Shown: positions 23,337-32,047, counted from the first letter of the stretch. The stretch is 37,827 nucleotides of DNA from Bacteroidales bacterium (GCA_024694125.1 JAILKE010000048.1:1-37827); one strand, 5' to 3'. Notes: generated by a model not told the origin, from the sequence alone. Translations and numbers: made by a program.

Positions 23337-25835
23337 ATGAATACTAATTACTTAGATTCACTCAACCCATCACAGAGGGCCGCCGTAGAGTACTGCGACG
23401 GCCCGCAGTTGGTCATAGCGGGTGCCGGTTCGGGCAAGACTCGCGTCCTCACCTGCAAGATTGCCTATCTGCTGCAGCATGGCTACGTACCCGATTCCAT
23501 CATCGCACTGACTTTCACCAAGAAAGCTGCTACCGAGATGCAGAACCGTATCCAGCAACTGGTAGGCGGCCAGGGTGCACGACGTCTGTGGATGGGCACG
23601 TTCCACTCACTCTTCTGCCGCATACTGCGCCGTGAGGCTCAACGTATCGGCTTCAAGTCGGACTTTACCATTTACGACCAACAGGACTCGCGCAGCCTCA
23701 TCAAGGCAATCATCAAGGAGATGGCGCTCGATGACAAGGTATATAAGCCCAATTCAGTACACGGACAGATCAGTAATGCCAAGAACAACCTGATCACTCC
23801 GAACATGTACCTGGCTAACCGCGAACTGATGTTGTTCGATGCCCAGGCCAAGCGACCGCTGTTGGGCGAGATATACCAACGTTACTGGAATCGCTGCTAT
23901 CAGGCAGGAGCGATGGATTTCGATGATTTGTTACTCTATACCAACATCCTCTTCCGAGATCATCCGGACGTACTGGAATTCTATCAGAACTACTTCAAGT
24001 ACGTATTGGTCGATGAGTACCAAGACACGAACAGGGCACAGCACCTCATCGTCGAACAATTGATACGTTCTCACCACAGCCTCACGGTAGTGGGCGACGA
24101 TGCGCAGTCCATCTACTCCTTCCGCGGAGCCAACATACGCAATATCCTAGGCCTGTGCGAAGAGATTCCGGGCACCAAACTGTTCAAGTTGGAACAGAAC
24201 TACCGCAGCACGCAGAACATCGTAGAAGCTGCCAACAGCCTCATTGCGAAAAACCGCGAACAGATCCGAAAGACCATCTACAGCGAAAAGGAACGAGGTT
24301 CATTGCTCCGACTGACGGGATGCTACTCCGACCTGGAGGAATCCTATCAGGTGGTGCAGCGCATCAATTCCCTGCATGACGAGGGTTACGGCTATCGCGA
24401 CTGCGCCATATTGTACCGCACCAATGCTCAGAGCCGCACACTCGAAGAAGCATTGCGCCGTCAGACAATCGACTACCGCATCTTCGGTGGCGTATCTTTC
24501 TACCAACGCAAGGAGGTCAAGGATGTGATAGCCATGCTGCGCATCATGATCAATCCCGCCGATGAAGAGGCGCTCAAACGCGTCATCAAGGAATGTCCAT
24601 TCGGCATCGGCGATACCACACTCGGCAAGATAGGGCAAGCTGTAGCCGAGGCCAACCGTCAGCAGCAACTGCTCTCGTACTACGAGGTCTGTGCCGACCC
24701 AGACCGTTACGTAGCGGTCAACAGTGGCACCAAGGGCAAGCTGGTACGTGTGCGCGACGTGGTAGATAACTGTATGGCATTTGCCCAAGTCAACAACGTC
24801 TATGAATCTGTACGGGAGGCAATACGCCGATTCCGCTACAACGAGATACTGGACGGAGACGTCACCGTCGAAGGAATGTCGAAGAAAGAGAATGTGCAGG
24901 AATTGGTCGATTCCATCCAGACAGCCGTCATCGAGCATCGCGAAGCTGGCAACGGAGAACTCAGCATCACGGACTACTTATCGACCATATCTCTCGATGA
25001 GCCTGACCCGACACGCGACGATCCCGAACGTGACTATGTTGCACTGATGACCATACATCAGGCCAAGGGTCTGGAGTTCAAGAACGTCTTTGTAGTGGGC
25101 GTCGAGGAGGCGTTGTTGCCCTCCGATATGTCTTTTGACCAACCGCAGGGGGTCGAGGAAGAACGCCGACTCTTCTATGTCGCCATCACTCGCGCCGAGG
25201 AGAACTGCTTCCTCTCCTATGCCACAAGCCGTTTCCGCAATGGCAAGAGCGAAGCCTGCCGTCCCTCACGTTTCCTTCGTGACATTGATTCACGATACCT
25301 GCAGCGCGAGGGAGGCCTTTCTACTCAAGTCAGTGACTATGGACGGACTGGCGGTGGCACATTCGGCTCGTACGGCGATTCCTACAGTGGGGGTGCGTAC
25401 TCCAATTCCTACGGTTCCGGTTCATACAGCCGTTCCTCATCGCAGCGACAGGCAAACCCTTTGCAGCAACGGTCTGCCCCCTTGCAGCAACACTCTGCCC
25501 CTATGCAGCAACGTCCTATGTCGGCGCAACAATCTGCTGATGCCCCACAACCAAGGATTACGCGAGCCACCAACGGACATGTCTCACCGCTCGACTTCGG
25601 TAGTCCGCGCAAAGTTGCAGTCCGGCAGGAGGCACTCGAGTCACCCACGCACCTGATATACAACGGTCGCACTCTCACGTCGGGCACCAAGATAATGCAT
25701 GAGCGATTCGGGCAGGGCGTCATCACCGGCCTATCCGGTCAGGACGACAGTGCTCGCATCATCGTACACTTCTCCTCCATAGGCGAAGACAAGACCCTGC
25801 TGCTCAAGTTCGCCAAGTTCTCCATCGCCGAATGA
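23337..25835 (+). CDS. UvrD/PcrA-type ATP-dependent DNA helicase
   Basis: 832-aa superfamily 1A 3'-5' helicase for repair and replication-conflict processing. Motifs appear in order: Q-motif region LNPSQRAAV, Walker A AGAGSGKT (28-35), Ia TFTKKAATEM, II DEYQDTN, III GDDAQSIYSFRGA, IV QNYRST, V TIHQAKGLEF and VI VAITRAEE. Residues about 665-770 are a Gly/Tyr/Ser- then Gln/Pro-rich linker (QRSAPLQQHSAPMQQRP-type repeats). The last 50 residues (ERFGQGVITGLSGQDDSARI and onward) match the C-terminal Tudor-like domain of PcrA, which binds RNA polymerase. That tail makes PcrA the closer name. No clear promoter is seen; the start is preceded by the 30-bp repeats. Confidence 0.95.
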   Translation: MNTNYLDSLNPSQRAAVEYCDGPQLVIAGAGSGKTRVLTCKIAYLLQHGYVPDSIIALTFTKKAATEMQNRIQQLVGGQGARRLWMGTFHSLFCRILRREAQRIGFKSDFTIYDQQDSRSLIKAIIKEMALDDKVYKPNSVHGQISNAKNNLITPNMYLANRELMLFDAQAKRPLLGEIYQRYWNRCYQAGAMDFDDLLLYTNILFRDHPDVLEFYQNYFKYVLVDEYQDTNRAQHLIVEQLIRSHHSLTVVGDDAQSIYSFRGANIRNILGLCEEIPGTKLFKLEQNYRSTQNIVEAANSLIAKNREQIRKTIYSEKERGSLLRLTGCYSDLEESYQVVQRINSLHDEGYGYRDCAILYRTNAQSRTLEEALRRQTIDYRIFGGVSFYQRKEVKDVIAMLRIMINPADEEALKRVIKECPFGIGDTTLGKIGQAVAEANRQQQLLSYYEVCADPDRYVAVNSGTKGKLVRVRDVVDNCMAFAQVNNVYESVREAIRRFRYNEILDGDVTVEGMSKKENVQELVDSIQTAVIEHREAGNGELSITDYLSTISLDEPDPTRDDPERDYVALMTIHQAKGLEFKNVFVVGVEEALLPSDMSFDQPQGVEEERRLFYVAITRAEENCFLSYATSRFRNGKSEACRPSRFLRDIDSRYLQREGGLSTQVSDYGRTGGGTFGSYGDSYSGGAYSNSYGSGSYSRSSSQRQANPLQQRSAPLQQHSAPMQQRPMSAQQSADAPQPRITRATNGHVSPLDFGSPRKVAVRQEALESPTHLIYNGRTLTSGTKIMHERFGQGVITGLSGQDDSARIIVHFSSIGEDKTLLLKFAKFSIAE

Positions 25836-25957
25836 CAAGCACCGCGCCGAGTCTCCAGATGAGGCTCAACGACATCCATATACTATTATAGTCAAATAAT
25901 TTAGAACACCTACACAACATTAAAAAGCGGTCCACAGCACTTTTTTATTGCACAATA

Positions 25958-25989
25958 TTTGCATTTTAACAAAAAAGTATTTATCTTTG
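25958..25989 (+). promoter_or_regulatory. Promoter of tRNA-Arg
   Basis: TTTG at 25958-25961, a 20-bp spacer, then TATCTTTG at 25982-25989, an exact match to the Bacteroidetes housekeeping promoter. The tRNA begins 18 bp downstream. Confidence 0.9.
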
Positions 25990-26007
25990 CACCGCTTTTT
26001 AGACAAA

Positions 26008-26081
26008 GGCCTCGTAGCTTAGCTGAATAGAGCGTCAGATTCCGGTTCTGAAGGTCGTGGGTTTGAATCCCACCGAGGTCA
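26008..26081 (+). tRNA. tRNA-Arg (anticodon CCG)
   Basis: All four arms form. The acceptor stem GGCCTCG pairs with CGAGGTC with one G-T pair. The D stem is GCTT with GAGC. The anticodon stem TCAGA/TCTGA encloses loop TTCCGGT, with anticodon CCG reading CGG. The T stem is GTGGG/CCCAC with loop TTTGAAT. The discriminator is A, and CCA is not encoded. No integrase or attachment-site duplication is seen next to it. Confidence 0.95.
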
Positions 26082-26103
26082 CTATTTTTCTCCCTGATTA
26101 TTT

Positions 26104-26769
26104 ATGACTGTAAAGATTGAAGAGTCGTGGCGGCAGATACTGCAGCCACAGTTTGACAGTACCTATTTTGAACTGCTTACAGACTATGTCCGACGGGCAT
26201 ATCAGCAGAGCGTGGTCTATCCACCAGCCAGCAAGATATTCGAGGCATTCAACCGAACCCCCTTTGACCAGGTCAAGGTAGTCATATTGGGTCAGGATCC
26301 CTACCACGAACCAGGCCAGGCGCACGGACTATGCTTCTCGGTACAACCCGGAGTGCAGGTACCGCCATCCTTGGTCAATATATACAAGGAACTGAGCGAC
26401 GAATACCATCTCGACTACTCCGTTCGCAATGGAGACCTGACCCATTGGGCCAATCAGGGTGTACTGTTGCTCAATGCCACCCTCACCGTACAGGCAGGAC
26501 AGGCGGGCAGCCATCAGGGCAAAGGGTGGGAAACCTTCACCGACGCCGCCATCACAGCATTGTCCCAGCAGCGCGAGCACATCGTCTTCCTCCTCTGGGG
26601 CGGTTATGCCCGACAGAAGAGCCGTATCATCGACCATACCAGACACCTGGTACTCGAATCAGCCCATCCATCGCCACTTTCAGCCTACCGTGGTTTCTTC
26701 GGCAATGGACACTTCCTCCGCACCAATCAATACCTGCAGCAACACGGCATCGCACCTATACAATGGTAA
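26104..26769 (+). CDS. ung: Uracil-DNA glycosylase
   Basis: 221-aa family 1 uracil-DNA glycosylase, which removes uracil from DNA to start base-excision repair. The water-activating motif GQDPYHEPGQAHG (63-75) has the catalytic Asp65. LLLNATLTVQAGQAGSHQGKGW contains the uracil-recognising Asn124. The DNA-intercalating loop HPSPLSAYRGFFG has the catalytic His188 and the Leu finger. Length and start are standard. It begins 22 bp after the tRNA and may be carried by the tRNA transcript. The AraC-fusion gene follows after 78 bp. Confidence 0.96.
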   Translation: MTVKIEESWRQILQPQFDSTYFELLTDYVRRAYQQSVVYPPASKIFEAFNRTPFDQVKVVILGQDPYHEPGQAHGLCFSVQPGVQVPPSLVNIYKELSDEYHLDYSVRNGDLTHWANQGVLLLNATLTVQAGQAGSHQGKGWETFTDAAITALSQQREHIVFLLWGGYARQKSRIIDHTRHLVLESAHPSPLSAYRGFFGNGHFLRTNQYLQQHGIAPIQW

Positions 26770-26847
26770 TGTACAATCTATAGTCCCCATAGAGGATATA
26801 GGAACAATAGCAATAATAGCCCCCAAAAACCTGACAACCCTCGCACC

Positions 26848-27918
26848 ATGCTACTACCCCCAGTCCTCAGCATAACCGGATCGGACGGAACCGGAGGCGC
26901 CGGAATACAGGCCGACGTTCAGACCATCACCTCGATGGGCTGCAGGGCCATCACGGCAGTGACGTGTCTGTCCGTACTGAACGAGCATACGGGGTTGGTC
27001 ATGCACGATGTACCTACAGAGTTGGTGGTCAATCAGGTTCAACCGCTGTTGCAGTCATACCGGCCGACGGCTGCCAAGATAGGACTGGTGCGCGATGCAG
27101 AGACCATCATGGCATTGCGCCGCGAACTGGCAGGCATACGGCACATAGTCTGCGATCCCGGCATACTATCGGCGAGGGGCACCCGTTTGATACCGGACGA
27201 AGCCATATTGACCCTGCGCAATCACCTGCTACCACTGGCAGAGCTGCTGACAGTGCGCTGCAACGAGGCTGCCCTGCTGTTGGGCCGCGCCATAGAGAGT
27301 GACCGCGACATGTTGCAGGCAGCCCAGCAGTTGAGCCAACTCGGCCCGCAATGGATATTGATGCGAGGCGGACGATTCGAGGCAGACCGCCTGACCGCCC
27401 TGTTGTATGGAGGGGCACAACCCCAGTTCTTCTCGTCCCACAATGTCGATGGATGGATGCAGCACGGAGTGAGCGGAGCATTGTCCTCGGCGATAGCAGC
27501 GCGACTGGCTCTGGGCGACGATATGGAACAGGCCGTCAGCCGTGCACACGAGTACATGCACCATCAGGTGGTTTATCAGCCCGATGCCACGCCCCGCAGA
27601 CTGCGTCCAGCCGACCTGTATGACAGTTTCCTGGACCTCCTGGCACAACATCATACCGTGGCACACGAGGTCCAATGGTACGCCGACCGGATGCACATCT
27701 CCACACGTTATCTCGCGCAGATCACTGCCCTTGCATCGGGCCACACACCCAAGCAGGTCATCGACGACTATCTGGTACAGAAGGCCAAAGTCCTGCTCAC
27801 CGGATCGGGTCTCTCCATCCAGGAGACAGCCTACCACCTGGGCTTCTCCTCGCAGGCACAGTTCAGCAGGCTGTTCAGTCACATCGAGGGACAGACGCCA
27901 TCCCAATACCGCAAGTAG
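26848..27918 (+). CDS. ThiD/PdxK-like kinase domain fused to AraC DNA-binding domain; likely B6 regulator
   Basis: 356-aa two-domain protein. Residues 1-245 have the ribokinase-like fold of HMP(-P)/pyridoxal kinases: SITGSDGTGGAGIQAD (8-23) and AAKIGLV (75-81). The conserved active-site motifs are altered. The region of DPVM reads DPGI (103-106), the TPN of the (I/L)TPN motif reads VRC (136-138), and the GTGC(T) anion-hole/catalytic motif reads GVSGA (207-211). Residues about 265-356 are an AraC-type helix-turn-helix pair, ending in the canonical ETAYHLGFSSQAQFSRLF and TPSQYRK. It directly precedes pdxS and pdxT, and the spacer holds direct half-sites against the -33 box. I infer a catalytically dead kinase domain used as a ligand sensor for pyridoxal 5'-phosphate synthesis. 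A residual kinase activity or HMP as ligand cannot be excluded. Confidence 0.85.
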   Translation: MLLPPVLSITGSDGTGGAGIQADVQTITSMGCRAITAVTCLSVLNEHTGLVMHDVPTELVVNQVQPLLQSYRPTAAKIGLVRDAETIMALRRELAGIRHIVCDPGILSARGTRLIPDEAILTLRNHLLPLAELLTVRCNEAALLLGRAIESDRDMLQAAQQLSQLGPQWILMRGGRFEADRLTALLYGGAQPQFFSSHNVDGWMQHGVSGALSSAIAARLALGDDMEQAVSRAHEYMHHQVVYQPDATPRRLRPADLYDSFLDLLAQHHTVAHEVQWYADRMHISTRYLAQITALASGHTPKQVIDDYLVQKAKVLLTGSGLSIQETAYHLGFSSQAQFSRLFSHIEGQTPSQYRK

Positions 27919-27954
27919 CGGACCCAGCGCATGGGGCGATATTTATCAATTCGG

Positions 27955-27997
27955 GAACAATCTTTAACAATATAAGAACAGTCATTTGGCTGTTCTT
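27955..27997 (+). promoter_or_regulatory. Candidate AraC-type operator of pdxST
   Basis: Direct half-sites GAACAATC (27955-27962) and GAACAGTC (27976-27983) are 21 bp apart, two helical turns, the nearer one 1 bp before the -33 TTTG. In addition AAGAACAG (27974-27981) and CTGTTCTT (27990-27997) form a perfect 8-bp dyad across that box, and AAGAACAG recurs at 28063-28070 just before pdxS. Direct repeats abutting the -33 box fit activation by an AraC protein. Confidence 0.6.
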
Positions 27998-28017
27998 TTC
28001 TTTTGTCTTTACCTTTG
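27985..28017 (+). promoter_or_regulatory. pdxST promoter
   Basis: TTTG at 27985-27988, a 21-bp spacer and TACCTTTG at 28010-28017. The predicted leader is about 50 nt. Confidence 0.82.
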
Positions 28018-28072
28018 CGGCCGATAATACGAATCCGGCGGGCATAGCCTGCCACTAAAAACAAGAACAGCA

Positions 28073-28945
28073 ATGGAAGACAGAACACAACTCAACCGCC
28101 AGTTGGCACAGATGCTCAAGGGCGGCGTCATCATGGATGTGACCACACCGGAACAAGCCCGCATAGCCGAGGCAGCAGGCGCCTGCGCCGTCATGGCATT
28201 GGAGCGCATTCCTGCCGACATCCGTGCCGCAGGCGGCGTATCGCGCATGAGCGACCCGAAGATGATCAAGGGCATACAGGAGTCAGTCACCATACCAGTC
28301 ATGGCCAAGTGCCGCATCGGCCACTTCGTCGAGGCACAGATACTCGAGGCGATCGAGATAGACTACATCGACGAGAGCGAAGTTCTCTCCCCTGCCGACG
28401 ATGTCTATCATATCGACAAGCGTCAGTTCAAGGTTCCATTCGTGTGCGGAGCCAAGGACCTGGGCGAAGCACTGCGTCGCATCAACGAGGGTGCAACCAT
28501 GATACGCACCAAGGGTGAGCCAGGCACAGGCGACGTCATCCAGGCCGTACGCCACATGCGCAAGATGCAGAGCGAGATACGCCGTCTCTCGTCCATGAGC
28601 GAGGACGAACTCTACGAGGCAGCCAAGCAGTTGGCCGTCCCCTACGAACTGGTCCGTTACGTGCATGACAATGGCCGACTGCCAGTCGTCAACTTCGCTG
28701 CCGGCGGTGTTGCCACCCCAGCGGACGCAGCCCTGATGATGCAGTTGGGTGCCGAGGGCGTATTCGTGGGCAGCGGCATATTCAAGAGCGGCGACCCAGC
28801 CAAGCGTGCACAGGCCATCGTGAAGGCTGTGACCAACTACCAGAACCCAGCCATATTGGCCGAACTGAGCGAGGACCTGGGCGAGGCGATGGTAGGCATC
28901 AACGAACAGGAGATAGCCCTGCTCATGGCCGAGCGCGGCAAGTAA
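28073..28945 (+). CDS. pdxS: Pyridoxal 5'-phosphate synthase, lyase subunit PdxS
   Basis: 290-aa beta/alpha-barrel synthase that condenses ribose 5-phosphate, glyceraldehyde 3-phosphate and ammonia into PLP. The family sequence is very conserved: [16 protein letters not shown] with Asp22, [30 protein letters not shown] with the imine-forming Lys79, and [13 protein letters not shown] with the second lysine, Lys147. The ammonia comes from PdxT, encoded 23 bp downstream. The standard length confirms the start. It belongs to the DXP-independent pathway. Control by the adjacent AraC-fusion protein is suggested by the half-sites in its promoter. Confidence 0.97.
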   Translation: MEDRTQLNRQLAQMLKGGVIMDVTTPEQARIAEAAGACAVMALERIPADIRAAGGVSRMSDPKMIKGIQESVTIPVMAKCRIGHFVEAQILEAIEIDYIDESEVLSPADDVYHIDKRQFKVPFVCGAKDLGEALRRINEGATMIRTKGEPGTGDVIQAVRHMRKMQSEIRRLSSMSEDELYEAAKQLAVPYELVRYVHDNGRLPVVNFAAGGVATPADAALMMQLGAEGVFVGSGIFKSGDPAKRAQAIVKAVTNYQNPAILAELSEDLGEAMVGINEQEIALLMAERGK

Positions 28946-28968
28946 GTATCACCATAGCAACCAATCAG

Positions 28969-29532
28969 ATGAAAGTAGCTGTATTAGCCCTGCAGGGGGC
29001 ATTCATCGAGCACGAGCAGATGCTGCAACGCTTGGGCGTGGAGACGACGGAGGTACGCAACCTCGACGACTGGCAGCAATATGTCCAGAGCATAGGGACC
29101 AATGACCAGGCGCGGCTCATCATCCCTGGTGGCGAGAGCACCGCCATGACGCGCATCATCCGTGACGAGGGGTTGTACCAACCCATCCGACAGGCCATTC
29201 TGGAGGGCATGCCCGTACTGGGCACCTGTGCCGGGTTGATCATGCTCGATGACCAGCACCTGGGCACCATGGACATACAGGTGCGGCGCAATGCCTATGG
29301 CAGGCAGTTGGGCAGTTTCAATCATGTGGCCGATGTCCAGGAGATAGGTCACTCGTTCCCCATGACCTACATCCGTGCGCCCTACATCGAGTCGGTCGGT
29401 CCTGCAGTCCAGGTCCTGGCCGAGGTAGATGGACACATCGTAGCGGCACGTCAGGGCCGACAACTGGTCTGCGCCTTCCACCCTGAACTCACGTCCGACA
29501 CCCGTCTGCACGAGTATTTCGTACAATTGTAA
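28969..29532 (+). CDS. pdxT: Pyridoxal 5'-phosphate synthase, glutaminase subunit PdxT
   Basis: 187-aa class I glutamine amidotransferase that supplies ammonia to PdxS in a 12:12 complex. The catalytic triad is visible: Cys87 in GTCAGLIML, and His171 and Glu173 in AFHPELT. The PGGES motif (53-57) binds glutamine. Length and start are standard. It is the second gene of the operon and ends before an intrinsic terminator. Confidence 0.97.
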   Translation: MKVAVLALQGAFIEHEQMLQRLGVETTEVRNLDDWQQYVQSIGTNDQARLIIPGGESTAMTRIIRDEGLYQPIRQAILEGMPVLGTCAGLIMLDDQHLGTMDIQVRRNAYGRQLGSFNHVADVQEIGHSFPMTYIRAPYIESVGPAVQVLAEVDGHIVAARQGRQLVCAFHPELTSDTRLHEYFVQL

Positions 29533-29641
29533 CCGGGCGTCGTCCCCCCAAAAAATCATATTGATACATCCATCCAAAAGGCCAGAGCGGAAGGACAACC
29601 AGACATCAGGACTCAGTGTCGTCCTGAACAACGTACCCATG

Positions 29642-29676
29642 TGGGACAGAGGCAATCGGCTTCTATCCCATTTTTT
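29642..29676 (+). terminator. Terminator of pdxST
   Basis: The arms 29642-29652 (tgggacagagg) and 29660-29670 (cttctatccca) pair with one C-A mismatch and one G-T pair, followed by six T residues. It lies about 110 bp after the pdxT stop. Confidence 0.82.
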
Positions 29677-29707
29677 ATTGTGCCCGAATCAAAAAACTGA
29701 GGATATA

Positions 29708-29739
29708 CTTGTCCGATGGAGAAAAAATGTGTAACTTTG
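29708..29739 (+). promoter_or_regulatory. Promoter of the M48 peptidase gene
   Basis: CTTG at 29708-29711, a 20-bp spacer, then TAACTTTG at 29732-29739, followed by CGCCCC. The gene starts 43 bp downstream. Confidence 0.85.
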
Positions 29740-29782
29740 CGCCCCGACAATATTCACATCTGGTAACAATCTAACCCTAAAA

Positions 29783-31861
29783 ATGAATATCCAAGACATT
29801 GAGAAAGGCATCCGTGCCGAAGTGGCGACCGTGGGGACACAGGTCGCATTGTTCCTGATCTTCTACTTACTGCTCATCCTGCTGGGCATAGGACTGCTGG
29901 TTGGGGCGACGTGGGTCACCATCGAACTGGTCGATATACTGGCCGCCCACTCGCGTGTACACAGTCCTAAGGCCTACCTCCTGCTGTTCATTCTGTGGTT
30001 GGGCATGTGGTGGTTCTGCCTGCAGATGGCGTGGTGCCTGTTCAAGCCACTCTTCGCCCGTGACAAGTCAACGAATGCCGGCTACATGGAGGTACAGCAG
30101 AGCGACTGTCCCGCCCTGTACGAGGTGATACGCGACGTGGCGCACAGCACCGGCAACGAGATGCCCAAGCACGTCTATCTCACCAACCAGGTGAATGCCA
30201 GCGTCTTCTACGACTCGACCAGCCTGTGGTCCCTTTTCCTCCCTACACGCAAGGACCTGATGATAGGCGTCCCCCTGGCCTACGGCATGAGCCAACAGGA
30301 ACTGAAGTCGGTACTGGCGCACGAGTTCGGCCACTTCTCGCAGAAGTCGATGAAGGCCGGCTCCGTCACTTACCGACTGATGTTGGTCATCGAGACGATG
30401 GTCAGGTATGCCAAGGAGCAGCGGGAGAAAGCCATCCGCAGCAAGGCCGAGAACAATTCCTGGATCAACCAGCTCTTCCACATCGCCAGTGGCCCCATGT
30501 CATTGCTCACCCGACTGATGACGCACATCTATGACCGCATCGACGTACGCAGCAGCAGCCTGTCCCGCTACATGGAGTTCGAGGCCGATGCCGTGGCCTG
30601 TCAGTTGACCGGCGGTGACAACCATATCTCGGCGTTGTACAAGATTGAAGTGCTCTATGCCCGTCACACCGAGTACCAGTCCATGGTGGACAACCTCGTG
30701 TTGGACGGCCATCAGTATGCCGCACACTATTTCCAGGGGTATGCTGCGTTTGACCAGGCACTGGCCCAGGATGAAGGATTCAGCCTCTCGTTCGACCGCC
30801 CGATGTTGACCCCTCACACGGACCAGGACCGTCATCCCTCACGCATCGCCCTCATCGAGAGTCACGACTCTCACCCCACATTAGCCGAACGTGTAGCCTT
30901 CGCAGCCCAGTTCGCCGGCACCCAACCATCGGCCCCCAACCAGGACGCAATGCTCTGGTTCACACCAGAACTTCTGGACCGCATGGGCATCTTCTACCAA
31001 CGCTACGTATGGTGCTTTGAGAACGACGAAAAGAGTTTCGACCATCTGCCCAGCCTCGACTCCGCCGCCCTGGAGACCTACATGACCCAGTGGATCGAAC
31101 AGAATCATCCGCTCCACTTCCTCGTCCCCTTCTCCCGCATGTCCCTGCTGATACACGACCGTCCCGACGCCCAGGAACTGGCTACTCCGATTCCCTCCCC
31201 CATCACGGAACATAACCGCGAGATGTTGCTCCATTACCAGGCCGAGGTGAATGACCTCTTCCAACTGCAGGACCTGGCCCAATCCGGCACCCGGCAGGTG
31301 AAAATGGATGGCGAGATATGCGACATCCAGCAGGCCATCCATACACTCGAGGAGCAGGTTGCGGCCGACACGCAGGAACGCGAGGCATTGACCCGCAACA
31401 TCTATATCTACCTGTGCCAGCACAGCGACGAGGCCGACGACCTGTGGACCGACATCTGCCTGACCTCCTATGCGGACGACAAACTGTACGACATCAACGA
31501 GATGCACCTGCTCACGGTCGATATCCGCAACCAGGTCGAACGTTGCAACAACGACGGCAGGACTTACTATCTGGACAAGAAGACCGAGACGCGCCTGTTC
31601 TCGCTCCTGAAGGACTTCGTGCAGGGACTGGATTATGACCGACTGATGCAATGGTGCTCGGACTGGAGTCGCGACGATGAGTCTTTCGAACAGTGCATCC
31701 AACGTTGGCGCGACTATATTCCGAAGGCCGAGAGCCAGGACATCAACGCCAATGAACTGATCGAGCTGTGCGAAGAACTGTACAAGACTTTCCAGAACAT
31801 GTCCAATAGCGGCAAGAATCAATGGATCTACCTCATCGAGAAGGTCTATCGCCACGAGTAG
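29783..31861 (+). CDS. M48 family membrane zinc metallopeptidase
   Basis: 692-aa membrane-bound protease of the HtpX/Ste24 family. Two N-terminal membrane segments (about 20-48 and 63-88) precede the catalytic domain. This has the zinc motif HEFGH at 180-184 in SVLAHEFGHFSQKSM, and the third ligand Glu265 in RYMEFEADAVA (EXXXD). The N-terminal PKHVYLTNQVNASVFYDST stretch is typical of the family. The region from about 330 to 692 is an extra domain without a motif that I recognise, rich in acidic and Gln residues and partly coiled-coil (about 520-560). M48 enzymes act in membrane-protein quality control, but the target is unknown here. It is a single-gene unit with its own promoter, convergent with aroE. 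Confidence 0.9.
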   Translation: MNIQDIEKGIRAEVATVGTQVALFLIFYLLLILLGIGLLVGATWVTIELVDILAAHSRVHSPKAYLLLFILWLGMWWFCLQMAWCLFKPLFARDKSTNAGYMEVQQSDCPALYEVIRDVAHSTGNEMPKHVYLTNQVNASVFYDSTSLWSLFLPTRKDLMIGVPLAYGMSQQELKSVLAHEFGHFSQKSMKAGSVTYRLMLVIETMVRYAKEQREKAIRSKAENNSWINQLFHIASGPMSLLTRLMTHIYDRIDVRSSSLSRYMEFEADAVACQLTGGDNHISALYKIEVLYARHTEYQSMVDNLVLDGHQYAAHYFQGYAAFDQALAQDEGFSLSFDRPMLTPHTDQDRHPSRIALIESHDSHPTLAERVAFAAQFAGTQPSAPNQDAMLWFTPELLDRMGIFYQRYVWCFENDEKSFDHLPSLDSAALETYMTQWIEQNHPLHFLVPFSRMSLLIHDRPDAQELATPIPSPITEHNREMLLHYQAEVNDLFQLQDLAQSGTRQVKMDGEICDIQQAIHTLEEQVAADTQEREALTRNIYIYLCQHSDEADDLWTDICLTSYADDKLYDINEMHLLTVDIRNQVERCNNDGRTYYLDKKTETRLFSLLKDFVQGLDYDRLMQWCSDWSRDDESFEQCIQRWRDYIPKAESQDINANELIELCEELYKTFQNMSNSGKNQWIYLIEKVYRHE

Positions 31862-31875
31862 TGCGACCCTACCCC

Positions 31876-31908
31876 GCGGGTACTCCACGGGTACTATAAG
31901 GGTATTAT
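31876..31908. repeat. 11-bp array (GGGTAyT units), second copy
   Basis: Three head-to-tail units: gcgggtactcc, acgggtactat, aagggtattat. It precedes the long inverted repeat in the same order as at 6591-6634. Confidence 0.82.
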
Positions 31909-31931
31909 TTTGTATGGACCAACTACCGTTC

Positions 31932-31977
31932 AGCGTAAGTGGAGCGTAAGACATTTCTCTTACGCTCCACTTACGCT
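31932..31977. repeat. 20-bp perfect inverted repeat, second copy of the 6659 element
   Basis: The arms 31932-31951 and 31958-31977 are perfect reverse complements with a 6-base loop. They are built of units agcgtaagtgg and agcgtaagaca. They differ from the first copy by one base in the unit (G for C). It lies between the convergent M48 and aroE genes, with no T-run next to it. Confidence 0.92.
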
Positions 31978-32047
31978 CATCTTATGCAGACCTATTACCG
32001 GACTCGAACTAATAGATAGGGGAAAATAGTTTTTCGTTTTAGTCGTA

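Noticed and set aside
26008..26081. tRNA-Arg as an integration site of a mobile element
   Set aside because: There is no integrase, no duplicated tRNA 3' end in the window, and the flanking genes (helicase, ung) look like core genes.
26770..26847. Promoter for the AraC-fusion gene in the spacer after ung
   Set aside because: No TAnnTTTG element is present in these 78 bp, so transcription from upstream is as likely.
26848..27918. Bifunctional HMP/HMP-P kinase ThiD in thiamine synthesis
   Set aside because: The GTGC motif is lost, a DNA-binding domain is attached, and the neighbours are pdxS and pdxT with no thiamine gene or TPP riboswitch in the window.
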